From the NCBI RefSeq assembly GCF_003992595.1, contig NZ_RZNA01000005.1, positions 1 to 64,000 of the forward strand: a DNA stretch of 64,000 bases. Direction: 5' to 3'. Under the pieces are notes generated by a model, which worked only from the letters and a program-made list of their open reading frames with translations, was not told the origin of the DNA and ran no database searches. This document shows, piece by piece, positions 43,490 to 51,863 of this stretch. Each line of letters starts with the position of its first letter. Within the stretch, counting starts at the first letter, position 1. This DNA is from Flagellimonas oceanensis. GTDB taxonomy: Bacteria > Bacteroidota > Bacteroidia > Flavobacteriales > Flavobacteriaceae. The position numbers and the translations under genes are program-made.

Positions 43490-44692
43490 ATGTCCCTAGT
43501 TCATAGTATTGCATTGGAAGAAACCGTAAAGATCGATAGAGTCATAGACCATATCGTCGGAACTGAAGAAGGACCAACAATGGTGTTCTTTGGAGGTATT
43601 CATGGTAATGAACCGGCAGGGGTGTTCGCCCTAAGACAGGTGTTTGATGAAATAAGGTCCAAAAAACTGAATATAAAAGGCGAGATTTATGCCATTTCGG
43701 GGAATTTGGGAGCTTTGGAAACCCATCAACGTTTTCAGCAGGAGGATTTGAACAGGATTTGGTTCCCCGACCGTATTGAGGACATTATTGAAAAGCAGAA
43801 AATCCATCATGAAGAGGAAAATGAACTGAGTCAGCTTTACCTTTTGATACAGGATATCCTTGAAAACAGCAATCCCCCTTTTTATTTTTTGGACCTACAT
43901 ACCACATCAAGCGATACCACACCCTTTATGATCTTGAATGATAGTCTACTGAACCGCAAATACGGTTCCAACTATCCATTGCCCATAATTTTAGGGATAG
44001 AGGAGTACCTGAAGGGGGCATTGTTGAGCTATATCAACGAGCTTGGATATGTTTCACTTGGTTTTGAAAGTGGCCAGCATGATGATGAAAAGGCCATAAG
44101 GAACAGTGTTGATTTTATACGGTATTCTTTGGCCTTGACACAATCCCTGGATGTTACTGAAAAGGAAAAGGAATTGCTTAGGGAGAAAATTTCCAATACG
44201 TCGAATGACTCACATAGGTTCTATGAAATCTATCATCAGCATGATATAGGTCCTGAAAATGATTTTGAAATGTTTCCGGGCTTTTCCAATTTTCAAAAAG
44301 TACCAAAGGGGGTAAGTTTAGCCCTTGTGGATGGAGTGGAATTGAAAACGACCAAGAGACGGCAAATATTTATGCCTTTGTACCAAAAGCAAGGTAATGA
44401 GGGGTTCTACTTTATCAGGCCTATACCTAAAATTTGGTTATGGTTGTCCAAAGAATTGAGAAGGTTCAAGGTCGACCATATTCTCGTAAAATTACCTGGT
44501 GTGGAATGGGCCGATGGTAAAAAAGACATCTTGGTCGTAGATCAACGGATTGCTCGCTTTTTTGCCAAATCCTTTCTTCACTTGTTGGGGTATCGTGCCA
44601 GAAGATCTGATAAAACCCATTTAATGGCCAAGAACAGGGAGCGGGCATCAAAATCCAATGAGTATACCAATGCCCTTTGGTTCAATCAATAA
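43490..44692 (+). CDS. Succinylglutamate desuccinylase/aspartoacylase-family protein
   Basis: 400 residues. The zinc site of the M14-like AstE/AspA family is visible: GGIHGNEPAG (His and Glu ligands) near residue 36 and DLHTTS (third His) near 139, with the Arg-bearing EDLNRIW between. These enzymes cut N-acyl amino acids or related amides. It starts 2 bases after the GCS2-like/CBS gene: one gene seems to build an amide bond and the other to cut one, so the pair may control one small molecule. No membrane span or signal peptide. Confidence 0.8.
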   Translation: MSLVHSIALEETVKIDRVIDHIVGTEEGPTMVFFGGIHGNEPAGVFALRQVFDEIRSKKLNIKGEIYAISGNLGALETHQRFQQEDLNRIWFPDRIEDIIEKQKIHHEEENELSQLYLLIQDILENSNPPFYFLDLHTTSSDTTPFMILNDSLLNRKYGSNYPLPIILGIEEYLKGALLSYINELGYVSLGFESGQHDDEKAIRNSVDFIRYSLALTQSLDVTEKEKELLREKISNTSNDSHRFYEIYHQHDIGPENDFEMFPGFSNFQKVPKGVSLALVDGVELKTTKRRQIFMPLYQKQGNEGFYFIRPIPKIWLWLSKELRRFKVDHILVKLPGVEWADGKKDILVVDQRIARFFAKSFLHLLGYRARRSDKTHLMAKNRERASKSNEYTNALWFNQ

Positions 44693-44728
44693 AAAAGGTC
44701 CAAGTTGAATTTACTTGGACCTTTTTTT
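44691..44728. terminator. Bidirectional terminator between the AstE-like gene and tonB
   Basis: GGTCCAAGT (44697-44705) pairs with ACTTGGACC (44713-44721), preceded by six A and followed by seven T, between two convergent genes. Confidence 0.88.
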
Positions 44729-44745
44729 GGTTATGTTCAGTGTTT

Positions 44746-45474
44746 TTAGTTCTGCATGATAAAGTTTATCGGTATGCTGTATTTCACACTTACGGCTTTA
44801 CCACGTTGCTGGCCGGGTTTTACTTTGGGCAAGGAAGCGATGATTCGTTCAGCTTCTTTTTCCAAAAGTTTGTCAGGACCTCTTTTTTGTATTCCTGTAA
44901 CGCGACCGTTTGAATCAATCACAAATTGAACATAAACTCGTCCGGTAATTCCCATTTCCAAGGCAGATGCGGGATAATTGAAATTGGCTTTAATGTGCTC
45001 TTGTACTTTTTCGTTAAAGCAAGCTTTGCGTTCTGCTTGGGTCTCTAAACTTTCACATCCTGGGAAAACAGGTACATATTCGATTATGGCAAAGGGCACT
45101 ACAATATCCTCTTCCACTTCTTCCACATCCACATCCTCGATACGTACCACGGCATCTTCGATAAAGGTCTCTTGGCTACTCTCGGTACTTTCAATGATGG
45201 TCTCTTTCACATCTTCCACATCTTCCACAATCTCTATCACATTAGGTGCGGATGGTGGGGGTGGGGGTGGAGTGGTTCTGATCATTTCTGTAATGGGTAC
45301 ATCTTCCTTAAGCTCATCCGTTACTTGTACAACTTCTGAAACTTTGGTGTCCTCCTCATAGAACTTAACTTCAAAGGATTGCCATGTAATGAACAAAACG
45401 GAAGTTAATCCTATCATGAAATAAAGACTGCTGTTGCGTCCAATTTCTGCGTTTGGGTTCTTTTTTGGTTTCAT
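44746..45474 (-). CDS. TonB-family energy transducer
   Basis: 242 residues: one membrane anchor (about 14-30), a Pro-rich PPPPPPSAP stretch, a very acidic linker (Glu/Asp/Val rich, about 70-125), and a C-terminal TonB domain with GITGRVYVQFVIDSNGRVTG. Bacteroidetes TonB of this type ends in SVKYSIPINFIMQN, as here. It passes proton-motive energy to outer-membrane receptors. A near-palindromic Fnr-type site lies at 45528-45539. Confidence 0.9.
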   Translation of the reverse strand: MKPKKNPNAEIGRNSSLYFMIGLTSVLFITWQSFEVKFYEEDTKVSEVVQVTDELKEDVPITEMIRTTPPPPPPSAPNVIEIVEDVEDVKETIIESTESSQETFIEDAVVRIEDVDVEEVEEDIVVPFAIIEYVPVFPGCESLETQAERKACFNEKVQEHIKANFNYPASALEMGITGRVYVQFVIDSNGRVTGIQKRGPDKLLEKEAERIIASLPKVKPGQQRGKAVSVKYSIPINFIMQN

Positions 45475-45496
45475 GACTTCTACTATTTAACTATGT

Positions 45497-45539
45497 TAAA
45501 GGTAGTCCTCTTCCATATCAGAAAATATGATAATAATCA
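45497..45539 (-). promoter_or_regulatory. Fnr-type promoter of tonB
   Basis: On the minus strand TGATTATTATCA (45528-45539) stands 23 bases before TACCTTTA (45497-45504), a -7 element with one change; the tonB ATG is 22 bases beyond. The half-sites TGAT/ATCA match, the fifth base less well. Confidence 0.65.
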
Positions 45540-45582
45540 GGTTTTTGAGAAGAACGGAATATCCTTGTTTTGAGAGGCTTAG

Positions 45583-46299
45583 CTATTTGTTGGTTTGAAG
45601 CGCCAAGTCGTTTTTGGTAAGGTCAATAGTGAAGGATAAACTCAATCTGACCATGTCTTCCCTGTAATTTTTGAACATTCGGTTGAAATATCCGATATCC
45701 GCTTTAAAGTTTGGTGTGATTTGACGGCCAACACCCACGAAGATTCTATTTTGACTATATGCCTTGCCTTCCAAATTAAGGAAGAGTTCATCAAAGGCCT
45801 TAAAATAGATGTCCTTATATATAGGCCGGACATATTGGAGTCGGTATCTGATCCTGTTGTTCACTTTGGGGTCTTCTGTATGGATGAGCCGTCTGTTTTC
45901 AAAACGAACCCGATGTGCCAAAGAGTTGTCGTTGAACTTGGATTTTAAGGAGTACTCCCCATATAGCCAAAGTTGATTGGTGTTGACCACATCATTAGGC
46001 TCCAGATAAGAGTTGGAGTTGAGCAGGGCAAACCCTCCTGTAAAAGTGGAAGCTTTGCTTATGTTGTACGAGGCCCCCGTCCTGAAAAAGAAAAAACCAT
46101 ATTTGTCCAGCATGTGGTGATGGCGAATGATTCCTACGGCGGGGATACTCCAGTCTTCATGTATTTTTGCGGTACCACAAAGCACCAACCAAGACCCATA
46201 GTCATTTTCCTCTGAATTTTGGGCATGAAGGGGTTGGGCTAAAAGGGCAGTGAGTACTATGGAACAAAGCAGTCCTGAACAATACTTTGTAAACTCCAT
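45583..46299 (-). CDS. DUF2490 outer-membrane protein
   Basis: 238 residues: signal peptide ending HAQ (about 26), then alternating hydrophobic/polar strands typical of a small beta barrel: LAHRVRFENR and RYRLQYVRPIY, ending in DMVRLSLSFTIDL with an aromatic final strand. This is the DUF2490 family of uncertain role. It is in the same direction as tonB but about 100 bases upstream of it, with its own Fnr-type site at 46359-46370. Confidence 0.82.
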   Translation of the reverse strand: MEFTKYCSGLLCSIVLTALLAQPLHAQNSEENDYGSWLVLCGTAKIHEDWSIPAVGIIRHHHMLDKYGFFFFRTGASYNISKASTFTGGFALLNSNSYLEPNDVVNTNQLWLYGEYSLKSKFNDNSLAHRVRFENRRLIHTEDPKVNNRIRYRLQYVRPIYKDIYFKAFDELFLNLEGKAYSQNRIFVGVGRQITPNFKADIGYFNRMFKNYREDMVRLSLSFTIDLTKNDLALQTNK

Positions 46300-46326
46300 A
46301 ATCTATGGTTTTTGATTGTTGGAGTA

Positions 46327-46370
46327 CAAAGGTTTCCATTAAAATCAATGGCATAGTATGACAGTTGTCA
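46327..46370 (-). promoter_or_regulatory. Fnr-type promoter of the DUF2490 gene
   Basis: ATGACAGTTGTCAT (46358-46371) is a palindrome with six-base arms; on the minus strand AACCTTTG (46327-46334), a -7 element with one change, stands 24 bases downstream, one more than in the other units. Confidence 0.65.
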
Positions 46371-46409
46371 TAGATGACGTTTTTTTGATGAAAAATATGC
46401 TGTTTTGGG

Positions 46410-47372
46410 CTATTTTTTCTTTTTGGTCTCCCAAATAAGGGCGGCAGCCCCACAAATGGCGGCTGTTTTTCCCTCCATACTGGAATGTAGTAGTTTTACC
46501 TTGCCCTTGTACACATCCAATAGAAAACCGTTGAAGTATTTTTCCAAAGGTGTCATGATCCATTTACCGCTATTGGTAAGCCCACCCATTAAAATAAATG
46601 CTTCGGGTTGGGTAAATGCGGTAAAATTGGCCAAGGCTTGAGCCATTATACGGGCCGTGTAGTCGAAGGCTTTCAGTGCAATTTCGTCTCCTTCTTCGGC
46701 CGCTTGGGTAATGTCCTCACCATGGAGGTCGTTATAGGCAATATCCCTAAACCTACTATCAACAAGATATTTGCTTTGCATGTACATTACGGTTCGCTTT
46801 AACCCAGTGGCGGAAACATAGGCTTCCAAACCGCCCTTTACACCGAGTCCTGTCAACCGGCCATCACCAATGGTCATGTCCACATGGCCGAGCTCTCCCG
46901 CAAAGCCATCATATCCATCTATAAGTTGGCCATTGGCCACGATTCCTGCGCCAAAACCGGTTCCCAAGGTTATTACGATAAAATCGGTCATGTCCTTTGC
47001 CCCACCAAAGAGCATTTCACCCAATGCCGCAGCACTGGCATCGTTCATTATTCTTATGGGCATGTCCAATCGTTGTTTGAGCAATTTTACCAAGGGAACA
47101 CTCCCTTTCCATGCCAAATTACTGGCGCTTTCAATGGTGCCGTTTTTACTGGAGGCATTTGGGGCGCCAATACCACATCCGATTACGTTGGCTCCCTCTC
47201 CAAAATTTTCCAAAAGCTCATCAACAGTGGATTTTATTTTATCCAGATAATTATCCAGGTTGGGATATTCCTTGGTCCTGAAAAAGGTTTTTTCGTAGCA
47301 TTCGCCATGTTCATCCACCAAACCGATCTTGGTTTTGGTTCCTCCTATGTCAATTCCTATTACTAAATCCAT
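46410..47372 (-). CDS. ROK-family sugar kinase (glucokinase-like)
   Basis: 320 residues. The ATP site DIGGTKTKIGLVDEHG opens the protein; the catalytic Asp lies in RIMNDASAAALGE near residue 108 and the second phosphate loop in ITLGTGFGAG. The ROK zinc motif (CxCGxxGC) is replaced by GLGVKGGLEAY with no Cys, though the preceding ELGHVD keeps the metal His. Many Bacteroidetes glucokinases lack it. Probable substrate glucose; another hexose is possible. Confidence 0.82.
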   Translation of the reverse strand: MDLVIGIDIGGTKTKIGLVDEHGECYEKTFFRTKEYPNLDNYLDKIKSTVDELLENFGEGANVIGCGIGAPNASSKNGTIESASNLAWKGSVPLVKLLKQRLDMPIRIMNDASAAALGEMLFGGAKDMTDFIVITLGTGFGAGIVANGQLIDGYDGFAGELGHVDMTIGDGRLTGLGVKGGLEAYVSATGLKRTVMYMQSKYLVDSRFRDIAYNDLHGEDITQAAEEGDEIALKAFDYTARIMAQALANFTAFTQPEAFILMGGLTNSGKWIMTPLEKYFNGFLLDVYKGKVKLLHSSMEGKTAAICGAAALIWETKKKK

Positions 47373-47493
47373 ATTTAAAGTCGCGTTGTTTTAGGGTTTT
47401 TAAATATAACCATTATGGCAGCAATAAAATAACCGTTCAGACTTTTATGGTGGCTGATTTTTTGGTAATATCAAGGAGAAAAGTTGAAAACCC

Positions 47494-47536
47494 TGATTTC
47501 TGTCATGTTTTAGGTCATGGGTCGATTCTACTTTTG
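47494..47536 (+). promoter_or_regulatory. Fnr-type promoter of the uspA-SLC13-pckA-pfk operon
   Basis: TGATTTCTGTCA (47494-47505) matches TGAYA-NN-TRTCA with one mismatch and stands exactly 23 bases before TACTTTTG (47529-47536), a full -7 match; the ATG at 47570 follows by 33 bases. The exact spacing persuades more than the degenerate palindrome. Confidence 0.7.
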
Positions 47537-47569
47537 AAATGAGAATTGAAATCAATAAATATTATAGGT

Positions 47570-48361
47570 ATGAGCAGTTTAAATAAAATATTAATTCCTT
47601 TCGATTTTTCCGAAGCATCAGTCAATGCTTTGGAGTATGTGGTCAATTTCGTGGGCACAGATAAATCCATTGGTATTTTGGGTCTTTATGTAAGTAAGAT
47701 GCCCATCAGTGACTCTGATAATGAAAAGTTAGGGAAGGATTTCTCCAAACTAATGGATTCCTTTGGTGTGAGATTGAAGGTTGCTCCCGAATTCAAGACA
47801 GAAACCGGGGAAGTGATCAGTACCATACTTGCCGCACAGGAAAAAAGCAAGGCCGATTTGATCATGATGGGAACCATGGGCGATAAAGTTACCGATGAGG
47901 CCATTACGAACACCTCACAATTGGTGTTGGAGGCCAATTGCCCCGTAATATCCATTCCTTATGGAACAAGCACAAAAAATCCCAAGAACATTGCCTTGGT
48001 AATGGGTGGCGAAAAGATTGACGACAAAGAGGTTTTGGGAACCCTATTGGACGTAGCCAGAACTTTTGATGCCCGTGTCCATGTGCTGACCATTTATAAG
48101 GATTCGGTGTATGATGAACAAGCCATTAAGGAATCCAACGAGAATCTGTTGGAATACTATTTGGAGCATTTTTATGCCGACCATACCTTCAGTAAAAATG
48201 AAGATGTGGAGCAAGGCATCCTGGATTACATCAAAGAAAAGAGCATAGACCTGTTAACCATATTGCCCCGTAACCATACCGAAAAAAGTACTCCTTCAGA
48301 AGGCAGATTGACAAAACTGTTGACTCTGCACTCCGAGATACCGGTATTGGCTCTGGACTAA
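47570..48361 (+). CDS. Universal stress protein, tandem UspA domains
   Basis: I choose ATG 47570 (MSSLNKILIPFDFSEAS), 263 residues; a TTG start 24 bases upstream is also in frame. Two Usp domains are seen, but the nucleotide motif in the first is broken: GTMGDKVTDEAITNTSQ keeps G-x2-G but has no G-S, and the second has none. It is probably a non-ATP-binding Usp. It is the first gene of a run with the SLC13 permease, pckA and pfk. Confidence 0.85.
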   Translation: MSSLNKILIPFDFSEASVNALEYVVNFVGTDKSIGILGLYVSKMPISDSDNEKLGKDFSKLMDSFGVRLKVAPEFKTETGEVISTILAAQEKSKADLIMMGTMGDKVTDEAITNTSQLVLEANCPVISIPYGTSTKNPKNIALVMGGEKIDDKEVLGTLLDVARTFDARVHVLTIYKDSVYDEQAIKESNENLLEYYLEHFYADHTFSKNEDVEQGILDYIKEKSIDLLTILPRNHTEKSTPSEGRLTKLLTLHSEIPVLALD

Positions 48362-48380
48362 CCTTTTGACCTCTTAAAGC

Positions 48381-50216
48381 ATGCTGCCACTGCTTATTAT
48401 TTTAGGTATTACGATTTTATTGTTTGTTTGGGGAAAATTCCCTCCCGATGTCGTAGCCCTTATGGCGATGTTATCGCTCTTTCTTACTGGGATTTTGGAC
48501 TTGAGCGAGACCTTGGCGGGTTTCAGTAACCCAACAGTGATCATGATTGCCGCTCTTTTCATTATCGGCGAAGGGCTCTCCAGGACGGGTTGGACCGCAA
48601 TGGCAGGTCAATTCTTTGTGAAATGGGCTCGAAGGAACATATCACGTTTATTGGTCATTGTTACTTTGGGATCCAGTTTGTTGTCAGGATTTGTGAGCAA
48701 TACAGGTACGGTAGCGGCATTGCTTCCAGTAACGGTAACCGCTGCATGGAACGCAGGTACCTTGCCATCAAAATTGTTGATTCCCGTAGCCTTTGGGTCC
48801 AATACAGGTGGACTGTTGACTTTGACGGGTACACCACCTAATATTATTGTCAGCAATGCGTTGGTGGAGAATGGTTTTACTGGTTTTTCGTTCTTTGAAT
48901 TTGGTTTGATAGGACTTCCGCTACTGATTATTTCCGTACTCTATTTTAGATATGTAGGTTATAGGTTGCTTCCAAGCCACAGGACCAACAATAAGCCTAT
49001 GGCCATTGATCAGGAAATGCACAAATGGATAGAGAATTACAGTATCGGAGATAACCTTTACCGATTGCGTATCCGTTCCATGTCACAACTGATCAATACC
49101 AAGATAGGGGATTGGAATTTTGAGAGCGAGCACAAGGTATCCGTCATGCGTCTTAAACGCAGACACCCCAACAAGCTACATAGAATTCCACAATTTGTGG
49201 AAATGCCCAGTTTGGATACGGAGATGCGCTATCACGATATCATAACCGTGAAGGGGGAACCTGAGGATGTGGATAAATTGGTGCTGAAATTCCATTTGGG
49301 GGTAATTCCACTGAAACCTGAAAAAGATATGCTCAAAAAAGAGCTGATCAATCAAGAGGTGGGCATGGCGGAGATGATCATTACCCCAAAGTCGGTATTT
49401 GTGGGCAAGACCATTAACTTGGGACATTACCTTCGCCAGGCTGGAGTACAATTATTGGCCGTATCGCGGGACAATGCTCCACTGACAGGTAAAATAAAGA
49501 TCAAGGCAGGTGATGCGTTTGTCATCCGTGGCCAGTGGGAAAATATCATCGCATTGAAATCCATGTACGAAAATCTTGTGATTTCAGGCAGCCCCGAGGC
49601 CTTGTCCAAAAATGTGGATCAGCTCACCACGAGGAGTTATATCGCTCTGGGGACCTTGGTTTTGATGATCCTTCTTTTGGTTTTCAAAATATTGCCAGGA
49701 GCCATTGCTGCATTGGTTTGTGCAGGAATCATGATGTTGACCGGCTGTGTGCCCATAAGCAAAGCTTACAAAGGTATCAGTTGGACAAGTGTGGTCATGA
49801 TCGCGGCCATGATTCCCATGGGATTGGCCTTGCAAAAAACAGGCGTGGCACAATTGGCGGCCAACAGCTTGGTGGATACCTTGGGAAGCATACATCCCGT
49901 GGCCTTGTTGGCAGGTGTTTTCTTGTTGACAGCTGCCTTTAGTCAAACCATAAACAATTCCGCAACAGCGGTATTAATGGCACCGATAGCAATAATGGCA
50001 TCCATGACCTTGGGAGTTTCACCCAAGCCTTTTATGATCGCCGTTGCCGTAAGTGCTTCCACCGCATTCTTGACCCCTGTGGGAACCACGACAAATGCCA
50101 TGGTAATGGGCGCAGGTGGATATAAATTCATTGATTATGTAAAAGTAGGTGGGCCTCTGCTGCTACTTTTCTTTATAGCAACATTAGTATTGGTTCCATG
50201 GATATGGAGCTTCTAA
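48381..50216 (+). CDS. SLC13/DASS-family permease with TrkA-C regulatory domains
   Basis: 611 residues. Hydrophobic helices fill 1-195 and 405-611; between them are two RCK/TrkA-C domains (about 220-400, with VGMAEMIITPKSVFVGK). Conserved loops SNTGTVAALLPV, NTGGLLTLTGTPPNIIV and INNSATAVLMAP match sodium:dicarboxylate/sulfate symporters. Substrate could be a C4-dicarboxylate, citrate or sulfate. The place before pckA favours a dicarboxylate, but that is inference. Confidence 0.82.
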   Translation: MLPLLIILGITILLFVWGKFPPDVVALMAMLSLFLTGILDLSETLAGFSNPTVIMIAALFIIGEGLSRTGWTAMAGQFFVKWARRNISRLLVIVTLGSSLLSGFVSNTGTVAALLPVTVTAAWNAGTLPSKLLIPVAFGSNTGGLLTLTGTPPNIIVSNALVENGFTGFSFFEFGLIGLPLLIISVLYFRYVGYRLLPSHRTNNKPMAIDQEMHKWIENYSIGDNLYRLRIRSMSQLINTKIGDWNFESEHKVSVMRLKRRHPNKLHRIPQFVEMPSLDTEMRYHDIITVKGEPEDVDKLVLKFHLGVIPLKPEKDMLKKELINQEVGMAEMIITPKSVFVGKTINLGHYLRQAGVQLLAVSRDNAPLTGKIKIKAGDAFVIRGQWENIIALKSMYENLVISGSPEALSKNVDQLTTRSYIALGTLVLMILLLVFKILPGAIAALVCAGIMMLTGCVPISKAYKGISWTSVVMIAAMIPMGLALQKTGVAQLAANSLVDTLGSIHPVALLAGVFLLTAAFSQTINNSATAVLMAPIAIMASMTLGVSPKPFMIAVAVSASTAFLTPVGTTTNAMVMGAGGYKFIDYVKVGGPLLLLFFIATLVLVPWIWSF

Positions 50217-50234
50217 CCATTAAAACAAAAAAAT

Positions 50235-51851
50235 ATGAGCACAACCAAAGACCTAAGTAAGTATGGATTGAAAAATGTCCAAGCACAATGGAATCTTGAT
50301 GCCGAAACGTTACAAAAACTGACCGTTGAAAAAGGTATGGGGGTAGAAACCGAAAACGGTACCCTCTGCGTGAACACGGGCAAGTTTACCGGTAGATCGC
50401 CCAAAGACCGATTTTTGGTAAAGGACGATTACACCAAGGACAAGGTTTGGTGGGGTAGGATCAACAAGCCTGTTTCTCCTGAAAATTTCGATAAATTGTA
50501 TGATGAGGTAACCGATTATCTCGATGGCAAAGAAGTTTTTGTAAGGGATGCCTATGTGTGCGCGGACCCAAAATATAGAATGAATGTAAGAACCATCACG
50601 GAATATCCATGGTCCAATTACTTCATCAAAAACATGTTCTTACGATTGGATGAGAGCGAGCTTGAAAACTTTGAAGAAGAATGGCTGGTATTGTGCGCTC
50701 CAGGGTATGAAGCGCAGAATCCATCGGAATATGGAATTTTGAGCGGTAATTTCTCCATCCTCAATTTTACTAAAAAAATTGCACTGGTAGCCGGTTCCGC
50801 ATATACCGGAGAGATGAAAAAAGGTATTTTCAGTGCACTGAACCTGATCCTTCCCACGGAAAAAGAAGTGCTTCCCATGCACTGCTCCGCCAACGTTGGT
50901 GAGGCCGGGGATACCGCAATTTTCTTTGGATTGTCCGGTACAGGGAAAACCACATTGTCCGCCGACCCCGACCGCAAACTTATCGGGGACGATGAGCATG
51001 GCTGGACCAAGGAGGACACCATCTTCAATTTTGAAGGCGGATGTTACGCCAAGGTAATCGATCTTACCGAGGAAAAGGAGCCAGATATTTTTAGGGCCAT
51101 TAGACCTGGTGCATTATTGGAGAACATCATGTTCAAAGAAGGAACCAAAGAGGTGGACTATTTTGACAGCACCATTACCCAGAACACAAGGGTAAGCTAT
51201 CCTATTTTCCATATTGATAACATTCAAGAACCTTCCTATGCATCCAATCCCAAAAATATCTTTTTCTTAACTTGTGATGCCTTTGGGGTATTGCCTCCGG
51301 TATCCAAACTGACTCCTGGTCAGGCGGCTTACCATTTTATTTCTGGTTATACGGCTAAAGTGGCTGGGACAGAAGCTGGTATTACAGAGCCCGTTCCATC
51401 GTTCTCCGCATGTTTCGGGGAACCCTTTATGCCATTGCACCCAGCGGTTTATGCAGAAATGCTGAGCGAAAAAATGAAAACCTCCGGAGTCAATGTCTGG
51501 TTGGTGAACACTGGATGGAGTGGAGGACCTTACGGCGTGGGGTCCAGAATCAAGCTTAAATATACCAGAGCCATGATTTCTGCCATTCTGGAAGGTAAAT
51601 TGGACGATGTGGACTTTGATACACACCCGATTTTTGGTCTATACATGCCGAAATATTGCCCGGGTGTTCCAACTGAGATCTTGGATCCCATGAACACTTG
51701 GTTGCAAAAAGGAGCGTATGTGAGCAAGGCCATTCAATTGGCGCACTCGTTCCACATCAACTTTGATAAATTTGCAAGTCAGGCATCGGATGAGATCATG
51801 AACGGCGGACCCCTCATTGATTCGCACCACAGCTTGACAGAACATTTTTAA
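50235..51851 (+). CDS. pckA: ATP-dependent phosphoenolpyruvate carboxykinase
   Basis: 538 residues, normal length for the ATP type. Kinase motif GLSGTGKTTLS near 231-241, the metal/substrate motif CSANVGEAGDTA before it, the adenine segment in the C-terminal half (NTGWSGGPYGVGSRIKL) and the early GRSPKDRF all match. It interconverts oxaloacetate and PEP with ATP. Set between a permease and phosphofructokinase, it may run in either direction; in low oxygen it could carboxylate PEP toward fumarate reduction. Confidence 0.95.
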   Translation: MSTTKDLSKYGLKNVQAQWNLDAETLQKLTVEKGMGVETENGTLCVNTGKFTGRSPKDRFLVKDDYTKDKVWWGRINKPVSPENFDKLYDEVTDYLDGKEVFVRDAYVCADPKYRMNVRTITEYPWSNYFIKNMFLRLDESELENFEEEWLVLCAPGYEAQNPSEYGILSGNFSILNFTKKIALVAGSAYTGEMKKGIFSALNLILPTEKEVLPMHCSANVGEAGDTAIFFGLSGTGKTTLSADPDRKLIGDDEHGWTKEDTIFNFEGGCYAKVIDLTEEKEPDIFRAIRPGALLENIMFKEGTKEVDYFDSTITQNTRVSYPIFHIDNIQEPSYASNPKNIFFLTCDAFGVLPPVSKLTPGQAAYHFISGYTAKVAGTEAGITEPVPSFSACFGEPFMPLHPAVYAEMLSEKMKTSGVNVWLVNTGWSGGPYGVGSRIKLKYTRAMISAILEGKLDDVDFDTHPIFGLYMPKYCPGVPTEILDPMNTWLQKGAYVSKAIQLAHSFHINFDKFASQASDEIMNGGPLIDSHHSLTEHF

Positions 51852-51863
51852 GAACAAATAAAA

